This document shows positions 53,363 to 61,580 of a DNA stretch of 64,000 bases, piece by piece. The notes below the pieces were generated by a model, which was not told the DNA's origin, ran no database searches, and saw only the letters and a program-made list of their open reading frames with translations. Source of the stretch: Microbacterium arborescens (GTDB taxonomy: Bacteria; Actinomycetota; Actinomycetes; Actinomycetales; Microbacteriaceae). Location: NCBI GenBank assembly GCA_003339645.1, contig QNUV01000041.1, positions 372,001 to 436,000 of the forward strand. The letters are read 5' to 3'. Position 1 is the first letter of the stretch, and every line of letters begins with the position of its first letter. Position numbers and translations under genes: made by a program.

Positions 53363-53506
53363 TCAGTGCTCGGCGTCCGGAATCCGGTCCTCCTCCGCCT
53401 CGACGGGATCGGCGTCGAGGTCGGGCACGATCGAGGTGTCATCGCGATCGGTGTCCTGCGCGGCGGGGTCGGCGATGGGCTGCTGGTCACGGGATGCGTC
53501 GGTCAT
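53363..53506 (-). CDS. Short acidic peptide, unknown function
   Basis: 47 residues: MTDASRDQQPIADPAAQDTD, then an acidic segment (VPDLDADPVEAEEDRIP). ATG at 53506, GGTGGA 8 bases upstream. Below usual gene-finder length. Resembles the acidic peptide at 34321. Confidence 0.45.
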   Translation of the reverse strand: MTDASRDQQPIADPAAQDTDRDDTSIVPDLDADPVEAEEDRIPDAEH

Positions 53507-53601
53507 GACAGCAGTCCACCGTGGCGGCGGCATCCGGTCACGGTGGTTGACACGAAGTCAAGCCGCCTGCTCACGGTCGATGCGTCTCATAGCCTGACGG
53601 A

Positions 53602-54402
53602 GTGATGACGACCGCGACGCTGCCCCGCGCGGCGCGTGTCGAACCTTCGCAACGTCGCTTTTCCCTCGATGGACTAGAGTTCCGCGTCTGGAGCTCGGAC
53701 GCGGTGGCGTCCTTCCCGGCTATCGTGCTTCTCCACGGTGTGGGGATGTCGCATCGGTCGTTCCTGCGGCTGCACCCGCTGCTCGCGCAGACTGCAGCCG
53801 TGCACAGCATCGATCTGCCCGGCTTCGCGGGCCTGCCGGTGCCGGACCGGAACGTGCCGGTCGCCATGATGGCCGATGCGCTTGCGGAACTGCTCCGCCG
53901 CGTGGTCGGCCGACCGGCCGTGATCGTCGGGCACTCGATGGGAGCGCAGTGGGCGGTGGAGACGGCGTCGCGGCATCCGGATCTGGTGAGTGGGCTCGCC
54001 CTGATCGGCCCGGTCGTCGATGATCACCACCGCACGCTCGGCGCGCAGGCACTGGCACTCTCCCGCGATGGACTGCTCGAGCCGCCCCGGGTGAACGCCC
54101 GCGTCACGCTCGACTACTTCCGCACCCGCCCGCGCTGGTTCTTCGCGCAGGTCCGCCATATGCTCGCCTATCCCATCGAGGACCGCGTGGCGGAGGTCGA
54201 CGTCCCGACGCTTCTCGTGCGCGGCGGCCGCGACCCGATCGCCGGGGACGCGTGGGTCGAGCGCCTCGCCGGCCGAGCGGCACGGGGCAGCGTCCTGGTC
54301 GTGCCGGGGAAAGGCCACCACGTGGAGCGCACCGCGGCGGAGCCCGTCGCTCGCGGCATCCTCGCCGTCGCCGCGTCGAGCGAGCCGGGGGAGGGCCCGT
54401 GA
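53602..54402 (+). CDS. Alpha/beta hydrolase
   Basis: 266 residues. Oxyanion loop HGVGMSHRSF, nucleophile GHSMGA, acid in VRGGRDPI and His in GKGHHVERT. TAGCCT 6 bases before GTG 53602 (an ATG follows directly). Its stop overlaps the next gene. Confidence 0.9.
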   Translation: MMTTATLPRAARVEPSQRRFSLDGLEFRVWSSDAVASFPAIVLLHGVGMSHRSFLRLHPLLAQTAAVHSIDLPGFAGLPVPDRNVPVAMMADALAELLRRVVGRPAVIVGHSMGAQWAVETASRHPDLVSGLALIGPVVDDHHRTLGAQALALSRDGLLEPPRVNARVTLDYFRTRPRWFFAQVRHMLAYPIEDRVAEVDVPTLLVRGGRDPIAGDAWVERLAGRAARGSVLVVPGKGHHVERTAAEPVARGILAVAASSEPGEGP

Positions 54403-55070
54403 CCTTCCGCCCCGTGAGGAATGCCGTCTGGTGGGTCGCGGACTACGCCTATGCTGCCGTGTGGCAGGTTCGAGCCTTCTTCTCGCGGACGGATCCCGGC
54501 GACTTCGTGTCGGGAGAAGGTAGACCCATCGTGGTGCTGCCCGGCGTCTACGAGACGTGGCGGTTCCTCCAGCCGCTCATCACCGAGCTGCACGATCGCG
54601 GGCATCCGGTGCACGTCATCACCGCGTTGGGGCGGAACCGCTGGCCGGTGCCGCGTGCTGCCCGCCACGTCGCGGAGTACCTGCAGCGGCACGCACTCGA
54701 CGACGTCGTGATCGTCGCGCACAGCAAGGGCGGGCTCGTCGGCAAGCAGGTCATGGTGGATGCCGCTGTCGGCAGCCGCGTCCGGGGCATGGTGGCCGTC
54801 GCGAGCCCGTTTGCGGGGTCTGTGTACGGTCGGCTCATGCTCGTGCCCGCGCTGCGTGCGTTCTCGCCGAGCGCGCCCGGAATCCTGGCGCTGGCGCGCG
54901 AAGTCGCACCCAACGCGCGCATCGTGTCGGTCTACGGCGAGTTCGACCCTCACATCCCGGGCGGAAGCGAGCTCGACGGCGCGCGCAACGTCCGACTGGA
55001 GACCGGAGGACATTTCCGGATCCTCGCGCACCCGCGGGTCATCGCCGAGGTCGTGCGGTTGGCCGAGTGA
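54399..55070 (+). CDS. Alpha/beta hydrolase, lipase-like
   Basis: 223 residues. PIVVLPGVYETWRF oxyanion region, AHSKGG around the nucleophile (Ala replaces the first Gly of GxSxG), VYGEFDPHIPGG acid region and GGHFRILAHP His. GTG overlaps the previous stop (GTGA), so the two hydrolases are co-translated. Role unknown. Confidence 0.88.
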   Translation: MTFRPVRNAVWWVADYAYAAVWQVRAFFSRTDPGDFVSGEGRPIVVLPGVYETWRFLQPLITELHDRGHPVHVITALGRNRWPVPRAARHVAEYLQRHALDDVVIVAHSKGGLVGKQVMVDAAVGSRVRGMVAVASPFAGSVYGRLMLVPALRAFSPSAPGILALAREVAPNARIVSVYGEFDPHIPGGSELDGARNVRLETGGHFRILAHPRVIAEVVRLAE

Positions 55071-55076
55071 GGCTCG

Positions 55077-55484
55077 TCAGTTGATGATCTCGGCGCGTTC
55101 GGCCGCCATCCGATCGATGCGCTCCCGCCACGTCTGCAGCGCCTCGGCCGACAGGCGGGTCCAGTCGGTGACTTCACCGACGACGCGCAGGGGAGCGGCG
55201 GAGCGGTACGACCGCGTGGGGTTGCCGGGGAACTTCTTGTCGGTGACGTTCGGGTCATCCTCGAACTCGCCGGTGGGATCGACGACGTAGACATGCGGCT
55301 CACCCGGGACCGGGGCGATCTCGGCCGCGAGACCGGCGCCGTCTTTCACCGCTGTGAAATAGACGTGGTTCATCGTGATCTCCGGGCGGTAGTTGGAGGG
55401 GAAACCCGGAGTGAGCAGGTCGCCGACGCGGAGCGACGCCTTCGTACCGTGGAAGAACGGTCCGGGGATGTCGGAGAGATTCAC
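55077..55484 (-). CDS. arr: NAD+-rifamycin ADP-ribosyltransferase (Arr)
   Basis: 135 residues from GTG 55484; a TTG at 55520 would add 12. Arr inactivates rifamycins by ADP-ribosylation. FFHGTKASLRVGDLLTPGF, SNYRPEI, GEFEDDPNVTDKKFPGNPTR and LRVVGEVTDW match Arr closely. His12, Tyr42 and Asp77 are spaced as the H19/Y49/D84 set of M. smegmatis Arr. It sits behind glnA in core context. Confidence 0.95.
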   Translation of the reverse strand: MNLSDIPGPFFHGTKASLRVGDLLTPGFPSNYRPEITMNHVYFTAVKDGAGLAAEIAPVPGEPHVYVVDPTGEFEDDPNVTDKKFPGNPTRSYRSAAPLRVVGEVTDWTRLSAEALQTWRERIDRMAAERAEIIN

Positions 55485-55539
55485 CCGAAAAGGATGGCTC
55501 CGCTGATGCCCGCGATGCAAGCGCGCACCGACGACGGAA

Positions 55540-55575
55540 CCCCGCCGCCCGACTCGTGCAGAGTGGGCGACGGGG
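55540..55575 (-). terminator. Terminator after glnA1
   Basis: CCCCGCCGCCC (55540-55550) with GGGCGACGGGG (55565-55575), 11-base stem with one mismatch; between glnA1 and arr. Confidence 0.6.
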
Positions 55576-55593
55576 CTCGTCGCAGCCGAGGCG

Positions 55594-57018
55594 TCAGACG
55601 CCGAAGTACAGCTCGTACTCGTAAGGGTGAGGACGGGCGTTGATCGGCTGGATCTCGTTCTCGATCTTGTACTCGATCCAGGTCTCGATCAGCTCGGGCG
55701 TGAAGACGCCGCCGGCCAGCAGGAACTCGTGGTCGTTGCGCAGCGCCTCGAGGGAGTCGAGCAGCGAGTTCGGAACCTGCGGGATGTTCTTGGCCTCCTC
55801 GGGCGGCAGCTCGTAGAGGTCCTTGTCGACAGGCTCGTGGGGCTCGATGCGGTTCTTGATGCCGTCGAGGCCCGCCATCATCTGCGCGGCGAACGCGAGG
55901 TACGGGTTGCCCGAGGCGTCGGGGGCTCGGAACTCGATGCGCTTGGCCTTGGGGTTGGTACCCGTGATCGGGATGCGGACGGCCGCCGAACGGTTGCCGG
56001 CCGAGTACACCAGGTTGACCGGAGCCTCGTAGCCCTTGACCAGACGCTTGTACGAGTTGAGCGTCGGGTTGGTGAACGCCAGGACCGCGGGAGCGTGCTT
56101 GAGCAGGCCGCCGATGTACCAGCGGGCGATGTCGGAGAGACCGCCGTAGCCCTTCTCGTCGTAGAAGAGGGGCTCGCCGTTCAGCCACAGCGACTGGTGG
56201 GTGTGCATGCCCGAGCCGTTGTCGCCGAAGAGCGGCTTGGGCATGAAGGTCGCGACCTTGCCCCACATCTCGGCGGTGTTCTTGACGATGTACTTGAACT
56301 TCAGGATGTCGTCCGCCGAGTGCACCATGGTGTCGAAGCGGTAGTTGATCTCCTGCTGTCCACCGGTGCCGACCTCGTGGTGCGCGCGCTCGAGTACGAG
56401 GCCCGACTCGATGAGCTTCAGCGAGATGTCGTCGCGCAGGTCGGCCGTCTTGTCGACCGGCGAGACGGGGAAGTAGCCGCCCTTGTAAGCGGTCTTGTTG
56501 GCGAGGTTGCCGCCCTCTTCGACACGGCCCGTGTTCCACGCGCCCTCTTCGGAGTCGACGGAGTAGAAGCTCGAGTTCTGCTTCACCTCGTAGCGGACGT
56601 CGTCGAAGATGTAGAACTCGGCCTCGGGGGCGAAGAACGCGGTGTCGGCGATGCCGGTCGAGGCGAGGTACTTCTCAGCCTTCTTCGCGACCTGCCGCGG
56701 GTCCTTGGCGTAGATCTCGCCGTTGCGCGGGTTGTAGATGTCGAAGATCATGATCAGCGTCTTCGCCTCGCGGAACGGGTCGACGTAGGCCGTCGAGACG
56801 TCCGGGATCAGCTGCATGTCCGACTCGTGGATGTTCGCGAAGCCGCGGATCGACGAGCCGTCGAACAGCTGACCGACCGTGAAGAACTCCTCGTCGACGG
56901 TCGAGGCCGGGATGTTGAAGTGCTGCTGCACGCCAGGAAGGTCCGTGAAACGGATGTCGAGGAACTTGACGTCCTCGTCCTGGATGAACTTGAGCACCTC
57001 GGAAGAATCTTTGAACAT
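55594..57018 (-). CDS. glnA: Glutamine synthetase, type I beta
   Basis: 474 residues. Main GS, ATP-dependent ammonia assimilation. [41 protein letters not shown] and the adenylylation Tyr in [15 protein letters not shown], the target of GlnE. TTGGAG precedes ATG 57018. A GlnR box lies upstream. The frame extending to 57057 is not supported. Confidence 0.98.
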   Translation of the reverse strand: MFKDSSEVLKFIQDEDVKFLDIRFTDLPGVQQHFNIPASTVDEEFFTVGQLFDGSSIRGFANIHESDMQLIPDVSTAYVDPFREAKTLIMIFDIYNPRNGEIYAKDPRQVAKKAEKYLASTGIADTAFFAPEAEFYIFDDVRYEVKQNSSFYSVDSEEGAWNTGRVEEGGNLANKTAYKGGYFPVSPVDKTADLRDDISLKLIESGLVLERAHHEVGTGGQQEINYRFDTMVHSADDILKFKYIVKNTAEMWGKVATFMPKPLFGDNGSGMHTHQSLWLNGEPLFYDEKGYGGLSDIARWYIGGLLKHAPAVLAFTNPTLNSYKRLVKGYEAPVNLVYSAGNRSAAVRIPITGTNPKAKRIEFRAPDASGNPYLAFAAQMMAGLDGIKNRIEPHEPVDKDLYELPPEEAKNIPQVPNSLLDSLEALRNDHEFLLAGGVFTPELIETWIEYKIENEIQPINARPHPYEYELYFGV

Positions 57019-57086
57019 GGAGTCTCCAAGATCGGGTGAGGAACAGCCTGGAGTCATCCAGACCTCTTCGAACCTATCGGCATCCA

Positions 57087-57124
57087 GTTGCCCGGCAGTA
57101 TCTCGGATGTTTCCGGGATGTTAC
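57087..57124 (-). promoter_or_regulatory. GlnR operator with four half-sites
   Basis: On the minus strand: GTAAC-6-GAAAC-6-GATAC-6-GCAAC, exact 6-base spacers. This matches the GlnR consensus (GTnAC-n6-GAAAC repeated). It overlaps the -35 zone of a TAGGTT -10 (57071-57076), 69 bases before the glnA1 start. Confidence 0.82.
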
Positions 57125-57151
57125 GCGGCCGGCCCCGTTTAGGCTGGACGG

Positions 57152-57586
57152 GTGCCCGAATCCCTGCGCGAGAACACCTATCCCGGCGAGCGGCTGGGGC
57201 GTCCCGAGCACGGGCCCGGCAGCGTCGGCCGCCTGGGACGGCGTCTCGCGGCGCTCGCTATCGACTACGCGGCGGCGACCCTGCTCGCGACCGCGTTCCT
57301 CGGGTTCGACCAGTTCGCTCTTCCCGGAGAGGCGGGGGTGACGCAGTTCGCGCCGCTCACGGTCTTCGCGGCGCTGCAGGTCATCTTCATCCCCCTGATC
57401 GGTGGAAGCCCGGGACACCGCATCGTCGGCTTGCGCCTCGAGCTCCTGCACGGTGGCTGGACCGGCCTCTGGCGTCCGATCGTCCGGACGCTGCTCCTCA
57501 TCCTCGTCATCCCCGCCGTCGTGTTCGATCCCGATCAGCGGGGGCTGCACGACAAGGCAGTGGGCACGATCCTCGTCCGCGTCTGA
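57152..57586 (+). CDS. RDD family membrane protein
   Basis: 144 residues, three helices. RRLAALAIDYAAA carries the RDD signature (Arg/Asp), and later a conserved Asp. GTG with TAGGCT 6 bases upstream. Next to glnA1 and DUF4191, as in mycobacteria (Rv2219A). Function unclear, perhaps transport. Confidence 0.92.
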   Translation: MPESLRENTYPGERLGRPEHGPGSVGRLGRRLAALAIDYAAATLLATAFLGFDQFALPGEAGVTQFAPLTVFAALQVIFIPLIGGSPGHRIVGLRLELLHGGWTGLWRPIVRTLLLILVIPAVVFDPDQRGLHDKAVGTILVRV

Positions 57587-57613
57587 CGGAGCGGGGCCGC
57601 GCCTCCGGACGGA

Positions 57614-58324
57614 TCAGCGGGGTCGCTGGGCGCGGGCCTTCATGGGGTCGACGCCCTTCGGGATCGGCAGCGACGTCACCGACTGCGAGACCGACTCGAT
57701 GCGCTTGATGACGGCTGCCATCGTGGTGCGGTCGATCGCCTTCGGCAGAGCCTTGATCGTCGGGGCGAGCTTGGCGATGGGAACGTCGTCCTCGCCGTGG
57801 CCGACGTAGAGGACATGGATCGGAACACCCGAAGCGACGCGCTTGACCTTGCTGCGCTCGTCGTTGATCAGTCGCGTCAGACGCCCGCGGGCGCCCTCGC
57901 CGATGATGACGACACCGCCACGACCCACCGCGCGGTACACAGCCTCCTGCGTCTTCGGGTTGACGCCGACCGGCATCTCCGAGGCCTGCCACTTGCGCCC
58001 CAGGTTGGTCGAGATGATGTGTCCCGTCGCGCCCGGCATCCCGTCGATGCGCTTGTACATCGCCCGCGTCGCCAGACGCGTCATCGTGATCATGGCGCCG
58101 AGGATGCCGAAGAGCAGGCCCGTGACGCCCCACAGGATGACGCTCCAGATCGCTCCCGGCGGAATCAGGAACCCGACGAGCACGCCCAGGCCCACACCGG
58201 CGACCACGATGCCGATGAGCAGCCACGGCAGCCAGCTGTAGTACTCCTTCGTGAAGGTGAAGAGGGAGCGGAGCTGGGAGAAGAATCCGGGGCGCTTCTC
58301 GGGTGCGGTGCTGCGGGACGACAT
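57614..58324 (-). CDS. DUF4191 family membrane protein
   Basis: 236 residues. Two helices (about 36-78), then a cytoplasmic domain with RTTMAAVIKRIESVSQSVTS. Family is actinobacterial, unknown role. TAGGCT lies 6 bases before ATG 58324, so this start is preferred over GTG 58330. Confidence 0.9.
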   Translation of the reverse strand: MSSRSTAPEKRPGFFSQLRSLFTFTKEYYSWLPWLLIGIVVAGVGLGVLVGFLIPPGAIWSVILWGVTGLLFGILGAMITMTRLATRAMYKRIDGMPGATGHIISTNLGRKWQASEMPVGVNPKTQEAVYRAVGRGGVVIIGEGARGRLTRLINDERSKVKRVASGVPIHVLYVGHGEDDVPIAKLAPTIKALPKAIDRTTMAAVIKRIESVSQSVTSLPIPKGVDPMKARAQRPR

Positions 58325-58444
58325 GCTCACAGCCTACCTTTTCGGCCGCGTCGTTCCGCCTCCACAACCGCCCCTGCGCGGTGACCGTGCACAGATCGAC
58401 TCGATGCCGGTGAGAGGGGGACGAGCGGGAGCGACGCTGACACG

Positions 58445-59764
58445 ATGAATCACACGCCGTCCGCCGATGTTCCCGCGCCGCTGCGGCGTGTGGCGCCCCC
58501 TGACGCTCCCTTCCCCGGTGAGATCCTGGCGTCGCCCCACGGAGCTGTGTACCGGGTCGCAGCGACGCGCGTGCCTCACGAGATGTGGTCAGCGCGCTCC
58601 GGCGGTCACCTTCTCGCTCCCGACGACGTCGATCGGGTCGCGGACGAGACGCTCGTGATCCTGCCGCTCCTCCGTGCGCGCCTGTGCGGCGCAGACGCAG
58701 CGTTCGACCTCACATCCGGTCAAGCGGTGACCCTGGTCGTCAGCGTCCTGCGCGGCGCGGTGGATGCGGCGCGGTCGGAATGGCGCACGGGGGAGTGGTG
58801 GTCGACGAGCGATGGACGCCCTGTGCTCGTCCCCACGGGAGCGCGGGGATGGGAGATGTCGTCGCGCACCGTGCTCGGTCGCATCCCCGACGCGACGCTG
58901 TCCCCCGATATCCGCCAGCGGGTCGGTGACGCCCTGGCGGACCGGATCACACTGCCGTTCGCGGCGCCCGGTCTCGAGGACGACCTGTTCGCGGTGGCCT
59001 CTCCGGAGCCGTTCGTCATCGCGCCGCCGATGGGCCTACATCGCCCGTCGGGCGGTGCTGCCGGAGAGAGCCCCTCGGCGGATGCCGCGGTCGTGGCGCG
59101 AAGCGCGGCGGCGGGGCTCGTCGACGGCGAGCTGATGGGGCGCGTGAGCACCGCGATCGCCGGGACCGGTGCCGCACTGCACCATGCGACCGGTCTTCTC
59201 TCGCGGCAGCGACGACGACCCGAGCGGAGTGGCGCGGCCCCGTCCGCCGGCCGGCGACGCGTGATGTGGGTCGCGCTGGCCGCGGTCGGTGCGACAGTCG
59301 CCATCGGTCTCTCTCTGCCATATGGCGCGGGCGGCGATGAAGGATCCGCTGCGGACGTGCCGGCCACGGAAGCGGAGGAGCAGCCCCGGGCGGAAGCCGG
59401 CTCCCCGGATCCGTCGGCCGGCGGGGACGCCCCGGGGGATGATCCGTCGTCGCCGTCGTCGCGTGTCGAGACACCGCCGACCGACCCTGATCTCCGGGTC
59501 GTCGACGACCTTGCGGATTGCTTGCGCAGCGACGATCCGGCGTGCCGCGCCGCGGTTCTCGAACGACCGGATGCAGCCTTGCCGGAAGGCATCGCGACCG
59601 CCGACGCGCCGCGTGAGGTGCGCCTGCTCGACGATCTCGGCGGAGTGGAAGTGGTGCGCGTCGACGACCCCTCGGGGGAACGCCCCTCTCAGATCGTGGT
59701 CGTCGTCACCCATGACGAGAAACGGCTGGTCCGCGACGTATACGACGTCGCGGACCAGCCGTGA
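58445..59764 (+). CDS. Unknown one-helix membrane protein, possibly degenerate kinase-like N-domain
   Basis: 439 residues. Cytoplasmic domain (1-260), one helix (about 273-294, VMWVALAAVGATVAIGLSL), then a disordered Pro/Ser/Glu linker and a small outer domain with Cys359 and Cys367. The stretch WRTGEWWSTSDGRPVLVPT (about 113-131) resembles the catalytic loop to DFG stretch of Ser/Thr kinases but lacks the key Asp and Lys, so a pseudokinase is a guess. It lies where lipB/lipA are usual. Confidence 0.72.
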   Translation: MNHTPSADVPAPLRRVAPPDAPFPGEILASPHGAVYRVAATRVPHEMWSARSGGHLLAPDDVDRVADETLVILPLLRARLCGADAAFDLTSGQAVTLVVSVLRGAVDAARSEWRTGEWWSTSDGRPVLVPTGARGWEMSSRTVLGRIPDATLSPDIRQRVGDALADRITLPFAAPGLEDDLFAVASPEPFVIAPPMGLHRPSGGAAGESPSADAAVVARSAAAGLVDGELMGRVSTAIAGTGAALHHATGLLSRQRRRPERSGAAPSAGRRRVMWVALAAVGATVAIGLSLPYGAGGDEGSAADVPATEAEEQPRAEAGSPDPSAGGDAPGDDPSSPSSRVETPPTDPDLRVVDDLADCLRSDDPACRAAVLERPDAALPEGIATADAPREVRLLDDLGGVEVVRVDDPSGERPSQIVVVVTHDEKRLVRDVYDVADQP

Positions 59765-59782
59765 TGAGGTGGACTCAGCTGA

Positions 59783-61516
59783 TCAGTAGCCGAGGTTCCC
59801 CTCGAACTGGGCACCCTCGAGGCGTGCCTTCATGGCGCTCAGGAAGCGCGCCGCGTCGGCGCCGTCGATCGTGCGGTGGTCGTACGAAAGCGCGAGGTAG
59901 ACGTACGAGCGCACCGAGATCGCGTCCTTCCCGTCCACCGTCACGACGCCGGGGCGCTTGTAGACGATGCCGGTGCCGAGGATCGCCGACTGCGGGAGGA
60001 ACACCACGGGGGTGTCGAAGAGCGCTCCGCGCGAACCGGTGTTGGTGATCGTGAACGTGCCGCCGGCGAGCTCGTCGGGCTTCAGCTTGTTGTCGCGCGT
60101 GCGTGCGGCGAGGTCAGCGATGTCCTGTGCGATCTGGGCGAGGTTCTTCGAACCGGCGTCGCGCAGCACGGGCGTGAGCAGTCCGCGCTCGGTGTCGACC
60201 GCGATCGAGATGTTCTCGGTGGCCGGGTAGACGATCTCTTCTCCGTCGACCGTCGAGTTTACGATCGGGAAGGTCTGGAGCGCCTCCGCCGCGGCGAGAG
60301 CGAAGAAGGGCAGGAACGACAGCTTGGCCCCGGTCTTCTCGTTGAAGTCGACCTTCACCTTGTCGCGGAACGCCGACAGCTTGGTGACGTCCACCTCGAC
60401 GACGGTCGTCAGCTGAGCGGTCTGCTGCATCGACTCGACGGCGCGCTTGGCGAGCACCTTGCGCAGGCGCGACATCGGTGCGCGCGTGCCGCGGAGCTCC
60501 GAGACCTCGACCTGAGCGGGCGCGGCGGGTGCCTCCGCTGCGGCGGGCTTCGCCGACGCGGCTTCCGCGGCCTTGAGGACGTCCTCCTTGCGGATGCGAC
60601 CGCCGACGCCGCTGCCCTTGATCGACGAGAGGTCGACACCCTGCTGCTGCGCGAGGCGGCGCACGAGCGGGGTCACGTACGTGACGCCGTCGTTGTCGGC
60701 TGCGGGGGCGGCCTCAGCTGCCGGTGCGGCGGCGGGCGCGGACTGCTGCGCGGGAGCGGGCGCGGACTGCTGCGCGGGGGCAGGAGCGGACTGCTGGGCG
60801 GGGGCAGGAGCGGACTGCTGCGCGGGGGCCTCGGCCGGTGCGGCCGGCTTCTCGGCAGCCGGCTCGGGAGCGGCGGGCGCCTCGGCAGCCGGAGCGGGAG
60901 CACCCGAACCGATGCGCGCGAGCGCGGAGCCGACCTCGACGGTCTCGTCCTCCTGGACGAGGATCTCGACGAGAGTGCCCGCGAAGGGAGCGGGGATCTC
61001 GGTGTCGACCTTGTCGGTCGAGATCTCGAGGAGCGGCTCATCGACGGCGACGTCGTCGCCGATCTGCTTGAGCCAGCGGGTGACGGTTCCCTCGGTGACG
61101 CTCTCGCCGAGCTCGGGGAGGACGACATCCTTCGCGTCGCCGGATGATGCGGGCGCGGGCTCGGACTGCTGCGGCGCGGACTCCGCGGGCGCCTCGGCAG
61201 CCGGGGCCTCCTGCGCGGGGGCGGGGGCCTCTTCGGCCGGCGCCTGCTCGGTGGGGGCGTCGCTGGAGGGCGCACCCGAGCCATCGCCGATCTTCGCCAG
61301 GATGGCGCCGACCTCGACGGTCTCGTCCTCCTGCACGAGGATCTCTTCGATGACGCCGCTCACGGGCGACGGAATCTCGGTGTCCACCTTGTCGGTGGAG
61401 ATCTCGAGAAGACCCTCGTCTTCCTGGATGGTGTCACCGACCTTCTTGAGCCAGCGGGTGACCGTTCCCTCGGTGACGCTCTCTCCGAGCGCGGGGAGGA
61501 CCACGGAAGTGCTCAT
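59783..61516 (-). CDS. sucB: 2-oxo acid dehydrogenase E2 (dihydrolipoyl acyltransferase)
   Basis: 577 residues. Two lipoyl domains (about 1-75 and 125-200), each with the lipoyl Lys in STDKVDTE; an Ala/Pro/Gln linker; peripheral subunit-binding domain (VTYVTPLVRRLAQQQGVD); catalytic core ending SYDHRTIDGADAARFL with active-site His. In actinobacteria one E2 serves both PDH and OGDH. Confidence 0.96.
   Translation of the reverse strand: MSTSVVLPALGESVTEGTVTRWLKKVGDTIQEDEGLLEISTDKVDTEIPSPVSGVIEEILVQEDETVEVGAILAKIGDGSGAPSSDAPTEQAPAEEAPAPAQEAPAAEAPAESAPQQSEPAPASSGDAKDVVLPELGESVTEGTVTRWLKQIGDDVAVDEPLLEISTDKVDTEIPAPFAGTLVEILVQEDETVEVGSALARIGSGAPAPAAEAPAAPEPAAEKPAAPAEAPAQQSAPAPAQQSAPAPAQQSAPAPAQQSAPAAAPAAEAAPAADNDGVTYVTPLVRRLAQQQGVDLSSIKGSGVGGRIRKEDVLKAAEAASAKPAAAEAPAAPAQVEVSELRGTRAPMSRLRKVLAKRAVESMQQTAQLTTVVEVDVTKLSAFRDKVKVDFNEKTGAKLSFLPFFALAAAEALQTFPIVNSTVDGEEIVYPATENISIAVDTERGLLTPVLRDAGSKNLAQIAQDIADLAARTRDNKLKPDELAGGTFTITNTGSRGALFDTPVVFLPQSAILGTGIVYKRPGVVTVDGKDAISVRSYVYLALSYDHRTIDGADAARFLSAMKARLEGAQFEGNLGY
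60738..60833. repeat. 24-bp in-frame tandem repeat in sucB linker
   Basis: Four units beginning at 60738, 60762, 60786 and 60810, coding Ser-Ala-Pro-Ala-Pro-Ala-Gln-Gln. Repeat slippage would change linker length by 8 residues. Confidence 0.9.
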
Positions 61517-61580
61517 GAATCTGTCTCCTTCAAGAAATGCCGATGTCCTTCTAGCTTACTGATCTGCATCGGTCGACCGG

